Assembly (NCBI RefSeq): GCF_900187365.1
Contig: NZ_FYDG01000003.1
Span: 248,001 to 312,000 of the forward strand
DNA from: Rhodoblastus acidophilus
GTDB taxonomy: Bacteria; Pseudomonadota; Alphaproteobacteria; Rhizobiales; Beijerinckiaceae
Direction: 5' to 3'
Length of the DNA stretch: 64,000 nt
The notes beneath the pieces are model-generated. The model made no database searches and had not been told where the DNA came from. It was given only the letters and a program-made list of their open reading frames with translations. Positions 28,184 to 37,086 of the stretch are shown piece after piece (position 1 is the first letter of the stretch; every line of letters begins with the position of its first letter). The position numbers and the translations under genes are program-made.

Positions 28184-30342
28184 GGTGGCGCCTGCGCCAT
28201 CAGGCCAGCGTGGAGGACGTCAATTACCAGATCCCGCGCGGGCTGGATCGCTCCCTGTTCCTCAAGCTCGGCGCCTGCGACTGGATCGCCGAGCGGCGCC
28301 ATCTGCTCATCACCGGCGCCGCCGGCCTGGGCAAAAGTTGGCTGGCCTGTGCGCTCGGACACAAGGCCTGCCGGGAAAAGATCTCCGTTCTCTACACCCG
28401 CATGCCCAGGCTGTTCGCCGATCTGGCGATCGCGCATGGCGATGCGCGCTACTCACGGCTGTTGCGCTCGATCGCCCGCGCTAAGCTGCTCATTCTGGAC
28501 GACTGGGGGCCGGAAGCCCTCACGCCCGAACAGGCGCGCGATCTGCTCGAAATCGTCGAAGACCGCTACGACAAGGGCTCGCTCATCATCACCAGCCAGG
28601 TCCCCGTCGACCGATGGCACGACATGATCGGCATCCCGACGCTCCCGTATCTTGCCGAAATCATGGATTGCCTTTCGATTGCTTCGCCGGTTGAGCGCGT
28701 GGTTTTCATGAAGGGCGCGCAGACCGGCGGGACAGAGGCCGGCCTGAACGCCATCGGCTACTGGATCGCCCACGCGCCAGGCATCATCCTGACCGTCTGG
28801 CCCTCGCTGGACATGGTTCGCCGCAACTCCCGCACCCGCATAGAACCCTTGATCGAGGGGACGCCTGCGCTGCGATCGAAGATCGCGCCGGCCCGCGCCA
28901 AGGACCCCGGCAACACGCTTTCGCAAAAGGAATTCACCGGCGGAAGCCTGGTCATGACCGGGGCGAACAGCGCGACCGGCCTTCGTTCGCTTCCGGCCCG
29001 CTATCTGGTCATGGACGAAGTGGACGCCTTCCCGGCTGACGCGGACGGCGAAGGCGATCCCGTCGCCCTCGCCGTTCAGCGCACCGTGACCTTTCGCGGC
29101 CGGCGCAAAATCCTCATGATCTCGACGCCGACCGATTCGGGCGTTTCTCGGATCGAAAAGGCCTTCATCGAAAGCGACCAGCGCCGCTACTTCGTCCCCT
29201 GTCCGCATTGCCAGGCCTTCCAGACGCTGAAGTGGGCGGGCGTGAAATGGCCGGAGGGCGAGCCTCGGAAGGCGTTCTACGCCTGCGAAGTCTGCGGCGG
29301 CGTCATCGAGGAGGCCGACAAGCCGGCCATGTTGGCCGCTGGCGAATGGCGCGCGACGGCGCCGGAGAACAAGGACGCTGCTGGCTTTCACCTGTCGGCG
29401 TTGTATTCGCCGTTTGAGGCCTGGGGCGAAATCGCGGTCGAATTCCTCGCCGCCAGGCGCGATCCGCTGCGCCTGAAACCCTGGACCAACACCAAGCTCG
29501 GCGAACCCTTCGAGGACCGCGACGCTGAGGCTCTCGACGCGGCGTCGTTCATTTCCCGGCTTGAGGGTTGGGGCGAGACGTTGCCGGAAGGCGTCTTGAC
29601 CATCACCGCCGGCGTTGACGTCCAAAACGACCGTCTGGCTCTGGAAATCGTCGGATGGGGCGTCGGCGAGGAATCCTGGTCACTGCAATACGATGAAATT
29701 TGGGGCGACCCCTCGAAGCCAGACCTATGGGCGACGCTTGACGCCGAGCTGCTGCGCGCCTTCGAGCACCCCCGCGCCGGCCGAATGCACGTCCGCGCGG
29801 CTTGCATCGATTCCGGCGGCCACCACACGCAAACGGTTTACAGATACGCTCAAGAGCGCGCAGGGCGCTCTGTATGGGCCATCAAGGGGCGGGGAGGTAG
29901 GGGCATACCAGTTTGGCCGCGTCGGCCGCCCAGAGTCCGCGAAAAAGCGTTCACGCCCTATATCATCGGCGTCGATGCGGCGAAGGAAATCATCGTCGCT
30001 CGATTGCGTGGCATCGATCCCGGCCCGGGCTATTGCCATTTCCCGCTTGCGCGTGATCTGGACTACTTCCGCCAGCTTGGCGCGGAACGGCAAATTCGGA
30101 CCTATCGCAAGGGCGTGGCGCTGATGGAGTGGCGCAAGGACCCCGCCGTTCGCAACGAGGCCCTTGACTGCCGCGTTTACGCCTTTGCCGCACTGCAAAG
30201 CCTGGTCGCCAAAGGGTTGCGGCTCGGGGACGAAGCGAAGCGATTCGCCGACATGCCGAAGCGAGAGCCGGGCGAGACGACCGCGCCAGGTGCGGTTCCG
30301 GCAAAGCCGCGCGTCATAAAGTCGGCGTGGATGAGCCGATGA
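28168..30342 (+). pseudogene. In-frame chimera of IS21 IstB fragment and phage terminase large subunit (GpA) fragment
   Basis: One open frame of 724 codons. Residues 8-159 are an IstB helper ATPase lacking ~60 N-terminal and ~45 C-terminal residues (HQASVEDVNY, Walker A GAAGLGKSW, Walker B LLILDDWG). Residues ~160-724 are a GpA-type terminase without its first ~50 residues: EIMDCLS, KGAQTGGTEAGLNAIGYWI, MDEVDAFPAD, zinc-like CPHC and CEVCGG pairs, and nuclease region ITAGVDVQNDRLALEIVGWG. There is no credible start codon (GTG at 28168, in flanking DNA). It is likely a deletion scar left by insertion into a prophage and probably non-functional. Confidence 0.85.
28189..28645 (+). mobile_element. 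IS21-family istB remnant
   Basis: Encodes only the middle ~152 residues of IstB. istA and the terminal inverted repeats are not seen. The left edge coincides with the start of the truncated Pro/Ala-rich gene, and the right edge with the start of terminase homology, so both ends are junctions. Confidence 0.8.
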
Positions 30343-30600
30343 TCAACGCGCTTCCGGCGGAAGCGTCCAACCGTGCATTTCCTCGGCAAGCAAGAAGTTC
30401 AAGTCGTCGAATGAAAGCGACCGGGCCACGCTGGGCAACCAACCGTATTTGCAGACCAGATAGAAATGAACTGCATCAAGTCCCTTGTGTGATTTGTATT
30501 TTTCACGCTGCGCCAAATAGTCTCCGAATATTTCAATATTATAGAATAGCTTGCCGTTCAAAATATGAATATCTTTGCGGTTCTTATTGTACTCATCCAT
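30343..30600 (-). CDS. Hypothetical small protein in the phage remnant
   Basis: 85 residues from the ATG at 30600 (MDEYNKNRKDIHIL), which overlaps the end of the regulator gene by 8 bases. Rich in Lys, Tyr and Asp, with AT-rich codons unlike the surrounding 65-70% GC genes, a sign of transfer. No recognised domain. It ends immediately after the terminase remnant on the opposite strand. Confidence 0.55.
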   Translation of the reverse strand: MDEYNKNRKDIHILNGKLFYNIEIFGDYLAQREKYKSHKGLDAVHFYLVCKYGWLPSVARSLSFDDLNFLLAEEMHGWTLPPEAR

Positions 30601-30880
30601 CGTGATTTTCCTTTCGCAAGCGAACGCCAGCACCGCCGCCGTTCTCGGGGATGAACTCGACGCCAGCGGCTTCGAGGGCGGCGCGAATCGCGGCCATATT
30701 GTTCGGCAGCATGGAGGGAACCCCGTCGCCAGCCTCTGCCCGACGAATGGTCATCACCCCGACGCTTGCCCTCTTGGCCAATTCCTCAACCGACCAGCGG
30801 ACCAACGCCCGTGCTGCCCGAATCTGCGCGCCATGGATCATTTTTGCTCCATATGGTCTAAATTTGACCACACGTCCCAT
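30593..30880 (-). CDS. Helix-turn-helix (XRE-like) transcription regulator
   Basis: 95 residues. The HTH region IRAARALVRWSVEELAKRASVG followed by VMTIRRAEAGDGVPSM matches the Cro/CI-like fold, and the tail ALEAAGVEFIPENGGGAGVRL is common in small XRE regulators of Rhizobiales. The true start may be MIHGAQIRAAR at 30841. Likely a phage or mobile-element repressor; divergent from the small genes at 30933 onward. Confidence 0.8.
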   Translation of the reverse strand: MGRVVKFRPYGAKMIHGAQIRAARALVRWSVEELAKRASVGVMTIRRAEAGDGVPSMLPNNMAAIRAALEAAGVEFIPENGGGAGVRLRKENHDG

Positions 30881-30932
30881 CTGGGGTAGAAAACCTACCG
30901 TCTGAAATTTTCCTTACCACATGAGGCGCGCC

Positions 30933-31199
30933 ATGAACATCATGGATCGTGAACGGACTCTCTTTGTCGAAATCACCCCCACCATTCGCCGCCGGCTGGA
31001 AGCCACGGTCGAGAACATCATCGCTCTGCTCGACGAGCTGGACGGCGACGCTGACGGCGAAGACGGTGGCGACCAAGAGGGTTTGCCTGAAGAAATAGCC
31101 GGCGAATTCGACGAGGCTGATATGATCGACGATGACTTCTTTAGCTGCGCAGAAGCCTCGCTCCAGCCGGTGCATCTGCCGGGCGGCAATGGCGATTGA
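30933..31199 (+). CDS. Hypothetical acidic phage-type protein
   Basis: 88 residues, very acidic (DELDGDADGEDGGDQEGLPEE; FDEADMIDDDFF). Start at 30933 (MNIMDRERTLF) after GAGG. The N-terminal half is helical (TIRRRLEATVENIIALLDEL). No family recognised; its position after the divergent regulator suits an early phage gene. Confidence 0.55.
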   Translation: MNIMDRERTLFVEITPTIRRRLEATVENIIALLDELDGDADGEDGGDQEGLPEEIAGEFDEADMIDDDFFSCAEASLQPVHLPGGNGD

Positions 31200-31218
31200 C
31201 CGCCAAGAGGAGGCTGCA

Positions 31219-31590
31219 ATGTCACAGACAATCCACGTCTACAACCGTGCGGCCATCATGCGCCGCGCTTGGGCGATCGCCCGCAAGCGGCGCGAGGAAA
31301 TCGCACGCCGCACCTATGACCTCGACGTGCGAATCATCGGAAGTCGCGTCATTCACAATCGCCCGCTTTCGGCGTTCATCGCCGAAACGCCCCTCGACCT
31401 CGGCGCTGCGCAGAAGATTGCCTGGGCTGAGGCCAGGAAGGCTGATGATGCGTCCCACGGCGGCGCATTGGTCATCTTCCGACCCCGCGCGCTCGCGCCT
31501 GTCCGCCGTCGTCTTGGCCGCGTCTGGCCGTTGCTGATCGCCGCCGCCCGCTGGATCAATCGGCGGTTTATTCCTTCGCACGCCGCCTGA
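31219..31590 (+). CDS. Hypothetical basic phage-type protein
   Basis: 123 residues, Arg-rich (RRAWAIARKRREEIARRTYDL), with start at 31219 after GAGGAGG. A middle segment (LSAFIAETPLDLGAAQKIAWAEARKAD) looks helical. The N-terminal pattern resembles small proteins in Rhizobiales prophages, but I cannot name a family. 19 bases after the preceding gene, likely co-transcribed. Confidence 0.55.
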   Translation: MSQTIHVYNRAAIMRRAWAIARKRREEIARRTYDLDVRIIGSRVIHNRPLSAFIAETPLDLGAAQKIAWAEARKADDASHGGALVIFRPRALAPVRRRLGRVWPLLIAAARWINRRFIPSHAA

Positions 31591-31605
31591 CTAAAAACGA
31601 CGCGC

Positions 31606-31641
31606 TTGCATCACTTTTGGCAAAGTGATACGTTTGCATCA
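31606..31641. promoter_or_regulatory. Operator-like repeats upstream of the HTH gene at 31644
   Basis: A perfect inverted repeat ATCACTTT (31610-31617)/AAAGTGAT (31622-31629) is flanked by two direct copies of TTGCATCA (31606-31613, 31634-31641), ending 3 bases before the ATG. Position and symmetry suggest autoregulation by the HTH protein. Confidence 0.5.
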
Positions 31642-31643
31642 AT

Positions 31644-32102
31644 ATGGAAAAGACCCTCACCTCCGCCGAGATTTGCGCCGCCGCGTCGTGCCCAGCCAGC
31701 ACGCTACGCGCGTGGCGCAATCGTAACGGCCTGTTCCCGCATCATGCGGACAAGGAAGGCTGGTCGCGTTTTGATCTGGCGGACGCGATAGGCGCGAGAA
31801 TTGTTGTTCTGCTCACTCAGCGCGGCTTAGCGGCGCAATCCGCTGTCGATCTCGTCAACGAAATGCGCCACACGCTCGAACTGGCGGCCGAAGGATATGC
31901 GCCCTGGATCGGAATCGGCCGGAAGTCATTTTCGGATGTCCTCGAATTTCGCGAATTGAACGCGACGGGTTCGGTAATGGACAATCTGGGCTGGTTTGAT
32001 GATCCAGTTCCGACAGTCATCAACCTGAATGCCATTTCTTGGGAAATCGCTTTTGCGGTTCGCAAGATGCGTGGCCTGCACGATGAGGGCGACGGCAAAT
32101 GA
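31644..32102 (+). CDS. MerR-like helix-turn-helix phage protein
   Basis: 152 residues. The N-terminal LTSAEICAAASCPASTLRAWRNRNGLFP is a winged-helix DNA-binding motif of the MerR/excisionase type, followed by FDLADAIGARIVVLLTQRGL. The C-terminal half has no recognised domain. The ATGA overlap with the portal remnant ties it to the phage module. It probably binds the repeats just upstream. Confidence 0.7.
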   Translation: MEKTLTSAEICAAASCPASTLRAWRNRNGLFPHHADKEGWSRFDLADAIGARIVVLLTQRGLAAQSAVDLVNEMRHTLELAAEGYAPWIGIGRKSFSDVLEFRELNATGSVMDNLGWFDDPVPTVINLNAISWEIAFAVRKMRGLHDEGDGK

Positions 32103-32755
32103 CCGTTTCAGCCCCGAAACCCATTTCTTCACACCGCGCCACTCGCATCAAGACGCGCTCTTTCGGCTTCGACGGCGCTGCCGGCGGGCGCCGCCTGAAT
32201 GGCGCCGGCGAAATCCCCTTGCCCCTGCCGGCGCAGATCGCCGCCAACAAACCGCTGGGCCGCCGCGCCCGCTATCTCGCCAGCAACAACGGCCACGCCG
32301 CCGCTGGCGTTGAGGCGTGGGTTTCCGCGCTGGTGGGCTCCGGCTTCAAGGCGCAGTCGCAGCACCCGAACCGGGAGACGCGCCGCGCGCTGAACGCCGC
32401 CTTCACGCGCTGGTGTCGCTGCTGCGACGCGGACGGCCTGACGAATCTCGATGGCCTGCTCTCCATGATCGCCCGTCGCATGGTTGTGGACGGCGAAATT
32501 TTCATCGTGTTCATCCGATCATCTGATTTCGGGGGATCGAGCGAGGGCGCGGCGGCCCGTCCAACAACGGAAAGCTTCTCTCCCGCCCCCGAGGGAATTG
32601 ACCGGGTCAAGGGAAGCAAGGTCGCGCATTATTCTGGAATGGATGAGAAATGGCGAATTACCGGCCGCAAAACTCTTTCAGTCCCCGTCTGCTGCGGCGA
32701 GAGCGCGCGGCGACCTACCTCGATATTTCCGCCGCGACCTTCGACAAGCTGGTGA
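32099..32755 (+). pseudogene. Phage portal protein (lambda GpB-like), truncated
   Basis: Residues ~25-140 match lambda-type portals: RRARYLASNNGHAAAGVEAWVSALVGSGF, RWCRCCDADGLTNLDGLLSMIARRMVVDGEIFIVF. After about residue 140 the similarity ends and the frame runs through unrelated sequence. A normal portal has ~450-550 residues, so only the N-terminal fifth to quarter survives. Order terminase - regulator genes - portal shows the late-gene block is scrambled. Confidence 0.75.
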
Positions 32756-32886
32756 AAGACGGACTCTTGCCAGCGCCCAAGCGCCTGCATTCGATGAAGG
32801 TTTGGGACCGGCAAGACCTTGATCAGGCCGCCGATCATTTGCCCTACGAGGGCGAAAACCAAGCAGATAGCACCTGGGACGATTGA
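32650..32886 (+). CDS. Excisionase-like helix-turn-helix protein
   Basis: 78 residues: LLRRERAATYLDISAATFDKLVKDGLLPAPKRL and VWDRQDLDQAADHLP match the small winged-helix (AlpA/Xis-type) DNA-binding proteins that sit before integrases. It overlaps the tail of the portal remnant in another frame, placing the deletion junction before 32650, and precedes the integrase stub by 2 bases. Confidence 0.75.
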   Translation: MANYRPQNSFSPRLLRRERAATYLDISAATFDKLVKDGLLPAPKRLHSMKVWDRQDLDQAADHLPYEGENQADSTWDD

Positions 32887-32888
32887 TA

Positions 32889-33047
32889 ATGCCTCGCAAG
32901 CTGCCGCCCTATGTCGAACTCTGGCACGACCGGCACGGAAAGCGGCGTTCCTCAAACTCGAGGATCAATCCGCGAATAAGCCATCCCAAACCTCTCCATA
33001 AGAGTTTGGGGAAACTCAGAAAAAGGCAGGAAAAAACAGCATGTTAA
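32889..33047 (+). pseudogene. Tyrosine integrase, N-terminal stub
   Basis: The first ~20 residues (MPRKLPPYVELWHDRHGKRR) match the start of phage tyrosine recombinases; after that the frame is unrelated and stops at 33047, so the catalytic domain is lost. It ends 10 bases before the CCA end of tRNA-Glu, the classical attachment position. A hairpin (CCCAAA...TTTGGG, 32985-33010) lies within the stub. Confidence 0.7.
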
Positions 33048-33056
33048 AAACACGCT

Positions 33057-33132
33057 TGGCGCTCCCTAGGGGACTCGAACCCCTGTTTTCGCCGTGAGAG
33101 GGCGACGTCCTAGACCGCTAGACGAAGGGAGC
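33057..33132 (-). tRNA. tRNA-Glu (anticodon CTC)
   Basis: Minus-strand cloverleaf: acceptor GCTCCCT/AGGGAGC, discriminator G and encoded CCA (33057-33059). The anticodon stem TCGCC/GGCGA encloses loop CTCTCAC (anticodon CTC), and the T-arm contains GGTTCGAGTCC. 76 bases including CCA. A phage integrase stub adjoins its 3' end, so this is the likely integration site. Confidence 0.95.
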
Positions 33133-33236
33133 GGATGACCTCTCTATAACGAGATAAATTTCGGTCCGCAAGACGCCCGCGCACGCATTTCTTGCTGTTT
33201 TTTGACCCTGACGCTTCCGCCTGTTATCGACCGCCC

Positions 33237-34124
33237 ATGATTTTCCAGCCCACCGACAAGGCGAAAAGAATTCTCGTCGCCGACCGCGAATTCCTGGCGC
33301 GCGGCCTGAAGCCGACGCTGTTCGGCGACGCTTTCCATAATTCGATGCGGGCCTCCTGGCCCGCGTTTTTCGCGGGATTCGCGGTCTATTTCCTCGCGAT
33401 GAACCTGATATTCGCCACCCTGTTCCAGCTGGGCGGCGATTGCATCGCCAATGCGCGGCCGGGCTCCTTCACCGACAAATTTTTCTTTTCCGTCGAGACG
33501 CTCGCCACGGTGGGCTATGGCGACATGCACCCGGCGGATGTTTACGCCCATCTCATCGTCACGGTCGAAATCTTCACCGGCCTGTCGACGCTGGCCGTGT
33601 TCACCGGCCTGATCTTCGCCCGATTCGCGCGGCCGCGCGCCCGGGTGATCTTCGCCGACGCGCTGGCGCTCGGCCCGCATGACGGCCGCGCCATGCTGAT
33701 GGCCCGCCTCGCCAACGCCCGCCACAGCGCGGTGACGGAAGCCGAGGCGGAACTCTGGTTCATCCATGCCGAAGACACGCAGGAGGGGCGGCGCTACGTC
33801 CGGTTCCACCCGCTGAAGCTGACGCAGGAGCGCAACCCCATCTTCGCCCTGTCCTGGACCCTGTTTCACCCGATCGACGCCGAAAGCCCGCTGCAGGGCC
33901 TTTCTTCCGAGGATCTCGCGGCGATGGAGGCGCGCTTCCTGCTGGTGTTCAACGGTCACGACGAAGCTTCGGGCCAGCGGCTGATCGTGCGCCGGGCCTA
34001 TATGGCCGCCGACCTGCGATTCGGCCATGTGTTCTCGGACATCGTCACTCCGGCGCAGCAGGAGGGCGACCCGCCGGAGGTCGATTACCGCAAGATCCAT
34101 CTGACGGAGGCGGCGGCCCCCTGA
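33237..34124 (+). CDS. Inward-rectifier K+ channel (KirBac-type)
   Basis: 295 residues. Two membrane helices (WPAFFAGFAVYFLAMNLIF and LIVTVEIFTGLSTLAVFTGL) flank a pore loop with selectivity filter TVGYGDM. The ~180-residue C-terminus is the cytoplasmic immunoglobulin-like gating domain of Kir channels (FARPRARVIFADALAL, AEAELWFIH, NPIFALSWTLFHPIDAESPLQG). Start at 33237 (MIFQPTDKAK). It passes K+ across the inner membrane. Confidence 0.93.
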   Translation: MIFQPTDKAKRILVADREFLARGLKPTLFGDAFHNSMRASWPAFFAGFAVYFLAMNLIFATLFQLGGDCIANARPGSFTDKFFFSVETLATVGYGDMHPADVYAHLIVTVEIFTGLSTLAVFTGLIFARFARPRARVIFADALALGPHDGRAMLMARLANARHSAVTEAEAELWFIHAEDTQEGRRYVRFHPLKLTQERNPIFALSWTLFHPIDAESPLQGLSSEDLAAMEARFLLVFNGHDEASGQRLIVRRAYMAADLRFGHVFSDIVTPAQQEGDPPEVDYRKIHLTEAAAP

Positions 34125-34131
34125 AGCGGCG

Positions 34132-34875
34132 TCAATGCAGGATGCGCTGCAAAAAGGCCTTGGTCCGCTCGTGCCGGGGCGCGCCGAAAAACGCCTCGGG
34201 CGGAGCGATTTCCAGAATCTGCCCTTGGTCGAGAAACACAACGCGGTCGGCGACCTGCTTGGCGAATCCCATTTCATGGGTCACCGCCAGCATGGTCATG
34301 CCCTCGCGGGCCAGCTCCACCATGCAGTCCAGCACTTCCTGCACCATTTCCGGGTCGAGCGCGGAGGTCGGCTCGTCGAACAGCATGATCTTCGGCTTCA
34401 TGCACAGGGCGCGGGCGATGGCGACGCGCTGCTGCTGGCCGCCCGAAAGCTGGCCCGGATGCTTGTCCGCCTGCTCGACGATTCGCACCCGTTCGAGATA
34501 GCGCAGCGCGAGGTCGCGCGCCTCCGGCTTGGGCGTCTTGCGCACATGGATCGGCGCCAGCATGCAATTTTCCAGCACGGACAGGTGCGGGAACAGGTTG
34601 AACTGCTGGAACACCATGCCGACCTCGCGCCGCACGCCCTCGATGGACTTCACGTCATCGGTCAATTCCACGCCGTCCACGACGATGGTTCCCGCCTGAT
34701 GCCGCTCCAGCCGGTTGAGACAGCGGATCAGCGTGGACTTGCCAGATCCCGAGGGGCCGCACAGCACCAGCTTTTCGCCGGGCGCGACCTCAAGATGGAT
34801 GTCGCGCAGGACATGCGTGGCGCCATACCATTTGTTCACGCCCACCATGCGAATCGCTTTTTCGGATTGCGTCAT
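34132..34875 (-). CDS. Polar amino-acid ABC transporter ATPase (GlnQ/AapP-like), orphan
   Basis: 247 residues. Walker [18 protein letters not shown]-loop [17 protein letters not shown], signature [15 protein letters not shown], Walker [16 protein letters not shown], and switch VTHEMGF, all typical of GlnQ-type ATPases. Start at 34875 ([10 protein letters not shown]). No permease or binding-protein gene is adjacent, so its partners are encoded elsewhere. It converges with the K+ channel gene. Confidence 0.92.
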   Translation of the reverse strand: MTQSEKAIRMVGVNKWYGATHVLRDIHLEVAPGEKLVLCGPSGSGKSTLIRCLNRLERHQAGTIVVDGVELTDDVKSIEGVRREVGMVFQQFNLFPHLSVLENCMLAPIHVRKTPKPEARDLALRYLERVRIVEQADKHPGQLSGGQQQRVAIARALCMKPKIMLFDEPTSALDPEMVQEVLDCMVELAREGMTMLAVTHEMGFAKQVADRVVFLDQGQILEIAPPEAFFGAPRHERTKAFLQRILH

Positions 34876-34938
34876 GCCGAACTCCCGTCTGCGCTCCAGC
34901 CTATTGCAAATCGAAGACCGCCGCCATCGGCGGGCGCC

Positions 34939-35799
34939 ATGACCGACGTCATCGAAATCGCCTGCGGCGACGCCCGCGCCCGCATCGCCCTGCGCGGCGC
35001 CGAGCTGAAAAGCTGGCGCGTCGGCGACGACGATCTGTTGTGGCCGGGCGATCCCGCCTCTTGGCCGGACTCTTCGCCGCTGCTGTTCCCGGTGGTGGGT
35101 TGGACCCGCGATGGGATCCGGGTGGACGGGCGGCGCTACCCTTTGGGCCTGCACGGCTTTGCGCGCGCCGCGGATTTTGACGTCGTCGCCGTCGCCGCGG
35201 ACAGGGCGAGACTCGCGCTGCGCGCCAGCGCGGAGAGTTTTTCGCTGTTTCCCTTCAAGTTTTGCTTAACCATAGATTATGGCATATCGGCCAATGGCTT
35301 GGAGATCATAGCTGAAGTTCAGAACGAGGATGAGCGTCCGATGCCTTACGCATTCGGCCTGCATCCCGGCTTCCGCTGGCCGCTGCCCGGCGCCTCCGGT
35401 CGGCATGAGATTGTGTTCGACGCCAATGAGGTCGCCGAGGTCCCGGTGATCGCGCCGGGCGGCCTGTTTTCCGCCGAGACGCGCGCCGTTCCGCTCCAGG
35501 GCCGACGCCTCGCGCTGGAGCCGGATCTGTTCAGCGAGGCGCTGTGCTTTCTCGACGCCCGCAGCCGCGCGCTGGACTTTCGCGCCGACGATAAAGTGTT
35601 GCGCATGGAGGTTGAGAATTTGCCACATTTCGCCCTGTGGACGCTGCCCGGGGCGAAATTTCTCTGCCTGGAAGCCTGGACCGGCCATGGCGACCCCGTC
35701 GGTTTTGAAGGCGACCTGTTCCAGAAGCCCGCGATGCGCGTGCTCGCGCCGGGCGAAAAGACGCGCCAGGCCGCGACATTTTGTTGGCGCGCCGGCTGA
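34939..35799 (+). CDS. Aldose 1-epimerase family protein (LacX-like)
   Basis: 286 residues. Galactose-mutarotase fold: [23 protein letters not shown] near the start, [14 protein letters not shown], the catalytic-region His in [12 protein letters not shown], and [13 protein letters not shown]. Closer to the LacX/YeaD group than to GalM. It presumably interconverts sugar anomers. The start is 63 bases from the divergent ABC ATPase gene, so the two share a promoter region. Confidence 0.85.
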   Translation: MTDVIEIACGDARARIALRGAELKSWRVGDDDLLWPGDPASWPDSSPLLFPVVGWTRDGIRVDGRRYPLGLHGFARAADFDVVAVAADRARLALRASAESFSLFPFKFCLTIDYGISANGLEIIAEVQNEDERPMPYAFGLHPGFRWPLPGASGRHEIVFDANEVAEVPVIAPGGLFSAETRAVPLQGRRLALEPDLFSEALCFLDARSRALDFRADDKVLRMEVENLPHFALWTLPGAKFLCLEAWTGHGDPVGFEGDLFQKPAMRVLAPGEKTRQAATFCWRAG

Positions 35800-35817
35800 T
35801 TCCCGATAGGAAACGCC

Positions 35818-37020
35818 ATGGTCACCTTTTCCGCCGGGCGCAACGTCGTCCTGTTCCTGCTGATGCGGGGGCTCGGCGCCTTCACCGCGCAAATGCTCGA
35901 TGTCGCCATCGGCTGGCACGTTTACGCCCGCACGGGCAGCGCGCTCAGTCTCGGCCTTGTCGGTCTGGCGCAATTCCTGCCGCTGGTGGTTCTGCTGCGC
36001 TGGAGCGGCCCCGCCGCCGACCGCTATGACCGCCGCAAGATCTCGGCCCTCGCCGCCCTCGGCCAGGGCGCGGCTTCGCTGGCGATCTTCCTGCTGGCTG
36101 TGTCCGACGCGCCCGTCGTGTGGATTTACCCGGCCTTGTTCGCGCTCGGCGCGTCGCGGGCCTTTTCCGGGCCGGCCAATTCCTCATTGCTGCCGCAGAT
36201 CGTGGATCGCGCCCATTTCTCCCGCGCGGTGGCGCTTTCGACCACCATGTTCCAGGCGGCCACCATCGCCGGGCCGGCGCTCGGCGGCCTGCTTTACGCT
36301 TGGGGCGCCGAAAAAATCTTCCTGGCCTGCGCGCTGCTCGCGGCCGCCGCCGCGCCGCTGGCCCTGCGCATAGCCCTGCCCAACGCGCCCGAGCCGACCG
36401 ATGCGTCCGAGGAGAAAAACGCGCTCGACGGGCTGCGTTACATCTGGTCGAACAAGGTGCTGCTCGGCTCGATCTCGCTCGACCTGTTCGCCGTGCTGTT
36501 CGGCGGGGTCACGGCGCTGCTGCCGATCTATTGCCGCGACATTCTCCATGTCGGCCCGGAGGGCTTGGGTTTTCTGCGCGCGGCGCCGGCGGCGGGGGCG
36601 ATCGGGGTCAGCCTACTGCTGTCGGTGTTTCCGTTGCGCCGCAAGGTCGGCGTCAAAATGTTCGCCGCCGTCGCCGCCTATGGCTTGGCGACCGTCGTCT
36701 TCGCGCTGTCGCGCGATGTCTGGCTGTCCGCGGCCGCGATGGCCTCGCTGGGCGCTTTCGACGTGGTGAGCATGGTGGTGCGCCAGACCCTGTCGCAGAT
36801 CGCCACGCCCGACGACATGCGCGGCCGGGTGTCGGCGGTGAATTTCCTGTTCATCGGCGCCTCCAATCAGCTCGGCGAATTCGAATCCGGGCTGGCGGCG
36901 GCGTTGCTCGGCCCGGTCGGCGCGGCTTTGTTCGGCGGGGTCGCCGCCATTGTCGTGGTCGGCGTCTGGGCGGCGCTGTTCCCGCAATTGCGCAAGGCCG
37001 ACACCTTTCATCCCACTTGA
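35818..37020 (+). CDS. MFS transporter (EntS/drug-exporter type)
   Basis: 400 residues, ~12 hydrophobic segments. MFS motif A-like RWSGPAADRYDRRKI follows helix 2, and ARAFSGPANSSLLPQIVDRAHFSRAVAL is typical of the EntS/MFS_3 group of exporters. It starts 18 bases after the epimerase gene, so probably co-transcribed. Substrate unknown. Confidence 0.87.
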   Translation: MVTFSAGRNVVLFLLMRGLGAFTAQMLDVAIGWHVYARTGSALSLGLVGLAQFLPLVVLLRWSGPAADRYDRRKISALAALGQGAASLAIFLLAVSDAPVVWIYPALFALGASRAFSGPANSSLLPQIVDRAHFSRAVALSTTMFQAATIAGPALGGLLYAWGAEKIFLACALLAAAAAPLALRIALPNAPEPTDASEEKNALDGLRYIWSNKVLLGSISLDLFAVLFGGVTALLPIYCRDILHVGPEGLGFLRAAPAAGAIGVSLLLSVFPLRRKVGVKMFAAVAAYGLATVVFALSRDVWLSAAAMASLGAFDVVSMVVRQTLSQIATPDDMRGRVSAVNFLFIGASNQLGEFESGLAAALLGPVGAALFGGVAAIVVVGVWAALFPQLRKADTFHPT

Positions 37021-37086
37021 CATTTGCGCAGGGTCTTGGCCGAAAACCGGCCATCCCTTGTCGGGACCATGTGCTGAGGAGAAGTC

